A stretch of 64,000 bases of DNA from Ophiura sarsii. Its lineage: Eukaryota; Echinodermata; Ophiuroidea; Amphilepidida; Ophiuridae. The notes below the pieces were generated by a model that saw only the letters and a list, made by a program, of their open reading frames with translations, ran no database searches and was not told the origin of the DNA. The stretch is from positions 77,637,982 through 77,701,981 of the forward strand of contig CM069447.1 in NCBI GenBank assembly GCA_035610835.1. Reading direction: 5' to 3'. Shown piece after piece: positions 54,601 through 63,600 of the stretch; the first letter of the stretch is position 1; every line of letters begins with the position of its first letter. Position numbers and translations under genes: made by a program.

Positions 54601-57600
54601 GAGAAAACTTGAGAAAATATGAAAATCAGAGTGCAACAACAACGTATGTGGCAGATACGTTATTATTGCACTGAGAAAACTTGAGAAAATATGAGAAAAC
54701 AGAGTGCAACAATATCGTAAGTGGTAGATACGTTGTTGTTGCACTCAGAATAATATAAAGTTAAATTAAATTGCACTTACGATATTGTTTTTTATTAATT
54801 AAAACATAATTAATTTGTTTTAGAACTTCAAAATGAGCTTAAAATGAGCGCAATTACTTACTCTTACAAAATATATAAAAAAGTCAATTTCGCCAAAATG
54901 TCACTTACGACATTGTTGCACTCGCACGACGATATTAATGAATACACATTTGATATTGTTAAAGCATTGATGTATACAGTATAGGCCAACATTTACCCGC
55001 GCATCGAACGATGTCCATGGAACTCATGCGTATACAACTTACACGTAGTGGTTGTGCAAGTTTGTCCAGCGTTTCTTGCAGTATCTTCAGATTATCTGAT
55101 TGTGACCGACGACTATCAACCACAACCACCTCATCGTGTATTGTCAAGTAGTCCTTAAAAAGATCTTTGAAGTATTGGAGGTTATTCTCAGCTGTTTCCT
55201 TTGCTGTAAACACATATGATACGATTTGATTTATATAATTATCTTTTTGGTGAAGATTAAACATTCTATATATAAAAGAGGATAAAGTATAAATATGAAT
55301 ATTCTCAGTTATCCAGTAGTTTAAAGATACAGCTAGAACTCCATAAGAATATTAATGAAACATGGTGAATCGAGGTCGTTAACCGAGTATTTACTTTTTA
55401 TTAAATGTCATGTTTCCAAGATAATATATTTGATTTTTTAAACATTTTATTAGGTACTCGAACATCATATAGAGAAACAGCTAAAATACAAACATGTAAT
55501 ACATACACATAACTAAATTGCACCAAGCAATTTGAAGAAAAAAACCCATATAGACATAATAGCTCATATAAAGTACCATGGATAGCCAACAAATCTTTGA
55601 ACACAAAGCTTATTTCCATTGGACATTCAACAGTTGGGAATGAATGTCCTTGACAAAGTCACGATGATGCAGCATATCCACATCTCGTAAAGTATAACTT
55701 CTGAGATTACAACTGGCCATTAACTAATTTAACTCGTTTTAAATTAGTTAATAGGTAAGGGTTAGGGTTGGGTTCCCTAACCCTAGCCCTGTTAAAACAG
55801 GCAAAGGTGGTATTGAAAGGAACTGGCTGTACAAAGTGCGAATATACACTGGCACCAAAAAATATATGTGCGCATGTGTTATATCCAAACAAAAATACAC
55901 ATGCGAGTGTTAATAACAAAATCTATAATAGGTGTGAAGATAAAAGTTAATCACCAAATGCTTATTTGACAACATATAATTTTATATCATCAGCTTTAAT
56001 AAAATATTGCCTAAGTCATTTTTGCTACTTTTGAGATCAATAAAAAAACCACAATCTAGTGTTGTTACTTTGTTACTTTTATTTACCATATAAAGCATAA
56101 TAACATGTTGATACAAGACGAAACATTATGGCTATGTTGTCATGTCTCAATAGTATTACGTAACCAATTAAAATGACTTTAACTACATACACCGGTGTGA
56201 CTTAGGCAGATTGTGTATTTTACTTGGCAGGTTTACATCAACAAACTGATTTAGGCAATTTGACTATACTTTTTCTTAAATTTAAATTTTAAATTAATTA
56301 TTTTAATATAAAAGTTCTTAGAAATCCACTATAGTACTCTACCTTTTTACATCCAGACTCTGACACTACAATCCCCTTTCTAAACTTATAAAACACTTTC
56401 GCTGTCTAAATAGTCACACTATTTGATTAAGGTAATGCACTAACTATGACGCGTGACTTAGGCAATAATCTTTTTGATTTGGTAGCACGATTTAGAGTTG
56501 AATATTTACCTAGGCACTTAAACCATAGGTGCCTCCCATGGTAAAAAGCCGATTTAGGCAAAAATCTCAATTAATTATTCAAATGAGTTAGGCAATGATT
56601 TTATTAAGCTGACGATATATAATATAATATAATATGATATAATATAATATAAAACGGTTTACCAACCTACGGTGATTTATGATAGACAACATAACAACAA
56701 TATTAACAAACACCGGAGAACGTTCCCACGAAATATAAGCGAGGACATTCACCGGCGTATATTGAACCCCAGTCTCCTGAACACTAGCAGGGCGCTTTTA
56801 CCACTAAGCCACTGGTCTTGCTGGTAATAAACTGTGTTACAGAATATTTGAAATATTTTATTCGTAGTAGGTTTGCTAGGCTATAACACGCGCCAATATA
56901 CACCTAGCACATAAAGTCCCTGGCCAGGTGCTTTGAGGTTGGCTTATTCAAAATATATGATCGGTACCAAAAATCTGGTGTAGTTTAGGGTTCATTGACA
57001 TGCTTGCTTACGTACCATATTGAGGGTAATCACAACGATCAAGATGTGTACCGACCAAAAGGATGGTTTGCTGATGTCGCTCTGATGGGTTGTTCCCCGA
57101 CTTGAGGAATTTCAGCCAATAGAGTATCTGTAATATGTGAGTAAGAAGAGACATTTTAATAATATCCAATGTCAAAATATTATCCCCGACTAAGGCTGTT
57201 GTGTAAGCTAACTTATTCCTAAACATACTGTTACATAAAGCCCATCAACAAGGATTGCAAGAACTATTGGCGTAATAATCCTTATCGCTTATCACTCATG
57301 CATAATGCATGGTGTGTTGTCTATTGATTTATTGTACATGTTTTGTTAGTTTGCCTAGCAACATGGATCTGCATTCTTTAGTGAACTTGTATTAGTTTGT
57401 TTAGTTTGTTTAGTGTTAACTTGGGTGTCTAGTAGTCAACATCTATTACTGACATTGTGCTATAATTACAGTGGTGGACTTGTCTAGTTCATTATCTTAT
57501 TTATAGTTCTTAACACTTTTGTTTTTATGAGATGACTAAAAAAAAGAAAAAAATAAGGGTGTGGGTTGGAAGAAACTTTAATATGTTGTATATTATATTC

Positions 57601-60600
57601 ATACCTACTGCATGAAAATAATTTTGAGGTCCAAAATAATTTAGAAAAAGGCGTATCTAAGGTGTTTTTGGCCGGTAACCAAGGCACGTAATAAGGCCAG
57701 AATCAACGAGATAGATATACGTCGAGCGATGACTGTAGCTAGGGTCATTGCCAGCCCATTTACAATGCAATCCGAAATCTCGCGCTCGAAATCGTGTAAA
57801 ATTACAGATGAAACGCCAAATCTTTCAAAACATAGTGAATTCAATCAGTTATACATTAGAAATGTAGAAATAGTCATCAGCTTTTGTTTTGGATATCTTA
57901 ATTACTTAGTTTAAGCTACATAAGATATCAGTGTTAAACAAAAGACAGCAATATAATTCTCTGAAATCAGTAATATTATTTTAGGGCCCGTTGCCGCAAT
58001 TTGTCGCGTGAAGCCAGTTTGCGACCAATTGCAGCAACGGTTCATGAATGAATCGACTAAATTTAGGGGATTTAGTGGATTTGCAAATAGAACGGCAACT
58101 TAAATACAATTTTGCGAGCAGACGGCACTCAAAATACTCAAATAACTGGAAATAAACCCTTTTCGGTCAATCGTGATATGAGATTCTCGGCCAAAATATG
58201 TGCATGGAAGATGCATCTACCTACTTATGTGATTGATTTTGCAAAACGATGAAGTTTAATAAAATTATTTGTGGGGTTTTGTTGACTTCATTTTCTAGAC
58301 AAGCAGGGCGCTCTACCTATATTTATCTCGTTGGTGTAATTAGGATGTACAGTGATGCGCCCCATCGATAGTTTCTACGCATAAGAAGTAGACCTCGAAT
58401 TACATGGAATTAAAATGTGGTTTGTGTTTCATCAATCATTTTCGTCGCATTCTTCTCACTGGCATATATGTGGGTGTTTGTTGTCATTTATACGCTATTT
58501 TGTGTGTGTTTGGAGTCATTTCTACGCTTTATTTAATAACTTGCTTTAGTTGAATATCGCGGAGGAGTACACAGTCAAGTTATAGTTTAAGCAAATCGGC
58601 TAGCGTCTATATTTTCATTTTATTTTTGTGTCAATGTGCCGGGCAATGTGCGGCCTGGCGGCGTGGTACTGAGAAGCATTGTCATAGAGAGCTAAGAATT
58701 TTCAGAGCTAAATAGCTGTATGCCGGGAGCTGTACGTACAGATTAGACTAGAGCAAAATATAGAAATAAGAAATGTTTAAGATCCTCTCACCTCTGTCTC
58801 TTCATATAACCATACAATAATCGGGATTTAGCCGACAAGGTGTTTTTTTTATTTAAAGTAAGCTTATTTAGTCATTATATTTTTATAATTTGATAAATGA
58901 AATTATGGATAATTTCAGAATGAAATGTTTATAGACATTTCGGGAATCTCGGGTCCCACCTGAAAAAACCGGGTCCCGGGATTACGACAATAATTGCCAG
59001 CATTTTAGCCTAAAAAATAACGGACACCATTATAAATTAAAATGTGTCTGATTTGATTTTTTTGATATTATTTCACATTTTGAGTTACGTATCAAATCTG
59101 TGCAGCTAACCGTTCAAACCGCAACACATTTGACAGAGAAAATAATTGCCGGCAATTGCCATCAATTTAGCCTAAAAAATGACGGACACCATGAAATGTG
59201 CCGATTTGATTTTTTTGATATAATTTACATTTTTGAAGTACGTATGAAGTTTGTGTATCTAACCGGTAAAATTGTGACCCCGACTGTGACACATTGACAG
59301 AGCAACAACATTACAGGCAATTTAGTCTGAAAAATGACAGACACCATGAAATATGTCCCGATCTGATTTTTTGGATATGATTTCACATTTGGAGCTACAT
59401 ATTAACTTTGCGTAGCTAACCGGTCAAACCGCAACACATTTGATGGAGAAAAAAATTGCCAGCAATTAATCCTTAAATTGATATTTTTTTGGATATGATT
59501 TCACATTTTGCGCTACGTATGAAGTCTGTGTCGCTAATCGGTCAAACCGCAACACATTTGACGGAGAGAAAAAAATTGGCGGAAAATTTACCCTAAAAAA
59601 TGCCTGACACCATAGAATGTGTTCCGATTTGGTTTTTTGGATATTATTTAACATTTTGAGTTACATATAAAATCTGTGTAGCTAACCGTTCAAACCGCAA
59701 CACATTTGACGGAGAAAATAATTGCCGGCAATTTAGCCTAAAAAATGACGGACACCATAAAATGTGTCCGATTTGATTTTTTGGATATTATTTCACATTT
59801 TGAGTTACATATAAAATCTGTGTAGCTGACCGTTCAAACCGCATCACATTTGACGGAGAAAAAAATTGCCAGCAATTAAGCCTTAAAAATAGCTGACACA
59901 ATAAATTGATATTTTTTGGATACGATTTAACATTTTGAGCTACGTATGAAGTTTGTGTTGCTAACCGGTCAAACTGTGACACATTGACAGAGAAACAAAA
60001 TTGCTGGCAATTTAGAGTTACTAGCCGGTCAAACCGCAACACATTTGACGGAGAAAAGATTGCCAGGAATTTAGCCTAAAAACAACAGACACCATAAAAA
60101 GGGGCCCGATTTGATTTTTTGGATATTATTTCATATTTTGAGTTACGTCTGTGTAGCTAACCGGTCTAACCGCAACACATTTGACGAAGAAAAAAAATTG
60201 CCATCAATTTAGATTAAAAAATGACGGACGCCATAAAATGTGTCCTGATTTGAATTTTTGATATGATTTCACATTTTGAGTTACGTATTAAATCTGAGTA
60301 GCTAACCGGTCAAACCGCAACACATTTGAGGGAGAAAAAAATGTCCGACAATTTAGCCTAAAAAATGACGAACACCAATCAAATGTGTTCCAATTTTTTT
60401 TTTGGATATGATTTCTCATTTTGAGCTACTTATAAAGTCTGTGTAGCTAACCGGTCAAACTGCAACACATTTGACGCAGAAAAAAAAATCGGGCAATTTA
60501 GCCTTAAAATAACGGACACCATAAAATGTGTCCCGATTTGATTTTTTGGATATGATTTCACATTTTGAGCTTCGTATAAAATCTGTGTAGCTAACCGGTC

Positions 60601-63600
60601 AAACTGCAACATATTTGATGGAGAAAAAAAATCCGGGAATTTAGCCTAGGGTACCAAGTTACGACCTGTACGTATGTGAAAAAGGCAATAATTTTGACGA
60701 CCCGGCCCTTACTGATAACATTTCTGTACACCAGTTTTATTGATTACATTTTTTTTTAAATTGCTGTGAAAAATATTACAGTGACCCTACTAAACTATAC
60801 ATTTGTATTCATCAGCCACAGGATTAACCAAGATGATTGACCCAATCATATATAAACAAAGAACATGTGACCTTGCATTTGTCCTGTTTATGCGCGTAAA
60901 ACCTCCGATTACTAGTGCCATCCTTTTTTACTAATAACCTCTCTCTTTTAACTACAACATCTAAATACTATTTGTGGCGAGTCTGTCCGTCTGTCCGTCT
61001 GTCTGTCCGTCCAATGCCTTCGGGTGCAGATCCCTGCCCGTCTGCCCATGTAATCGCTGTGCACAGGGATCTTCACCCCACGTAGACAACAAACTGTTGC
61101 TACGCGAGCGCGTATAAACAAAACAAAACATGGCGCACGCAAGTGCCGGCGCACGCGTTATGCCGCAGACCGTAAGGTGCGTACGCGTTCGTGGCGCAAA
61201 ATGGGTCATTTCATGGGTGGGTAAAAGGAAGCCGTATACAGATAATATTCAACTAAAACAATATTAGCTGCCTGCTACTGCACCAATTAAATTTGTCACC
61301 ACAACAATAAAAACATCTTTTTAGTAAACATGTGTACAAACTATCAAACTATCTATTATAAAAACAAATCGAATCTGGTTCCCCTGGGATCCTAAAGTAT
61401 CAACCACAAACCATGTCTACTGAAACCGCCCAACCAAAAACCATGCAACCCGATAACCGCGAAACCCGCGAACCGCGAAACTCGAGAACCGCTCTAGTTA
61501 TATTTTGTCCCTGATGAAGGTTGGTATATCCACTTGAAACGTCGGTCTTTAGTGTTACTGTATATCTTTGTTGTTTCTTTGCACAGCAATTTTCATTGCT
61601 TGTCCCAGTGCATTTCCGTGTGTTATTGTTTTTTTGTTATTTATCTGTTTTATCGCGTTTTTCTTCCTTATTATTACCTGTTTCCCCACATCCTGTTGGT
61701 ATATCTTGCTTTTACTCTTAGCATTTTTTTACATTTTCGAGATATCCTCTTGTATCAGTTTTCTGATCCTTGGTGTGTTTTGTTTCTGGTTCCGTTGGAT
61801 ACATCTTTTTACATTTCATAATCCTTGATAAGTCTACATTTCTACATTAATAATCCTCATATGAGACCTGTCACCACAAAATGAGCGTTAAGTCGCCAGT
61901 GTGCATTAGGAGATATGGTCTAATGAACATGCCAAAAAACAATACAAAACAAAGGAATTGTTGTCTTTCAATTTGATTTTTGATCAGGAATACATTGAGG
62001 AATTATGACATGTTGCATATCATTTTAAAGCTTGTTTTCTTGGCATTCTGAATCTGGATAAACCTCAGAATCTAATTTTCCGACTTAACTCTCATTTTGT
62101 GATGACAGGTCTCATATGTCGTATAAATACCTGTTCTCGTTGTTCGTCTTTGGAACAATCAAACACAACGGCAACTATTCCTCTGCTGGCTCCCAGAAAC
62201 ATCGCATGTGTTACACGGAACTCTATCTGTCCCGCAGTGTCCCAAATCATGAAGGGACCGCCATGTTTCACATTTTTTTCCTTGACCTTTATTCCGGGCG
62301 TTGGACATTGCTTGTCACTTGATTTGAACCTTCCCATAACCAGCTCCGATAGCACGTACCCGCGGAAGTTCTGTGTAATATCATTCGTTTTGGCCTGGTT
62401 AGTTTATCATTCACTATTATTACTAAGAAAAGGTACAGTCATTAGCAATTATCTTTAAATATATAACTCCAATAATACATATGTACGACATTCGGAAAAG
62501 AAACGTAATTAGAAACGTGCATACGGGTTTTGACAACTAATCTGTAGTCTCCACCCAGGGATCAATCATTTTAACTTCTAGTGTTTCCTTAACTATACAG
62601 ATTTCAAATTGATTCGTTGCATCTGAAATCTTGAGTGCGATCTATGACAATCAATCTCTCTATCTTGTTGTGACGTAGTTCACTGTGAATACAATACAAC
62701 ACTATTGAAATTCAACTCCGTATATGTTGTCTGTAATACCAGGAACACTGGTTTGTGGTGATCACAAACTACTGACGAAGACACGATATGGGAATAATAT
62801 TAACACATTAAATAAGTCTTGAAGTAAATATTATCAACATAAGTTCTGTGATTTCCAAATATCTATTTTAAATTCAGTATATTAATTGAATATAGTAATA
62901 TCCAGACACACTATATTAAGGGAACCTAGTAATATCCTTATTCAGTATACTAAGGGAACAAGGTAATATCCAGATTAAGTTTATTAAGTGAATTTAGTAA
63001 TATCCAGATGCTGTATATTTCAAGTGAACATAGTATATTCAGTATAGTATTAGGTGAACCTAGTATTATCCAGATTCAGTAAGTGAATATAGTAATATCC
63101 AGAGTATTAAGTGAACATCCACATTCAGTAAGTGAATATAGTAATATCCATATTCAATATATAAAGTGAACATACACACAACAAAATATGTAACATAGCA
63201 CATACTAGAATATTTGTCAGTGAGATTTAGTGCCACTTTTTTGTGTATACAAATTGGTAAATGGCACAACTTCTTACCGTTGCATTGTCTCAAGGCCAAA
63301 CAAATTGGTATCAAAATGTGCCTAACAATTGGGTGCATCTTTCTTGCTGAAAATTATTTTAATCCATAAACTATTTGGGAAATATTCTAGTACATGCTAG
63401 GGCCCGGGGGTAGGGGGGGGGGGGGGACTTACATATTTTGTCGGGTGTAGTATTATCCAGATGTCTGAACATCAGTGGGTTATATATTCCGTTATCAAAT
63501 AATTAACAACACGTTATCGGAAGAATAATACTGTTACAACCTAACATGATAACCGTTGTTTTATTACCCTTGATAAGGACTTCTTCAACGTTGTCTTTCC

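Noticed and set aside
54310..54744. 144-codon minus-strand ORF with repeated protein segments
   Set aside because: It is generated by the ~72-bp hairpin tandem array and has no domain.
62099..62458. Plus-strand 119-codon ORF
   Set aside because: Antisense to the Roc exon at 62131-62370, which has GTPase motifs and splice sites.
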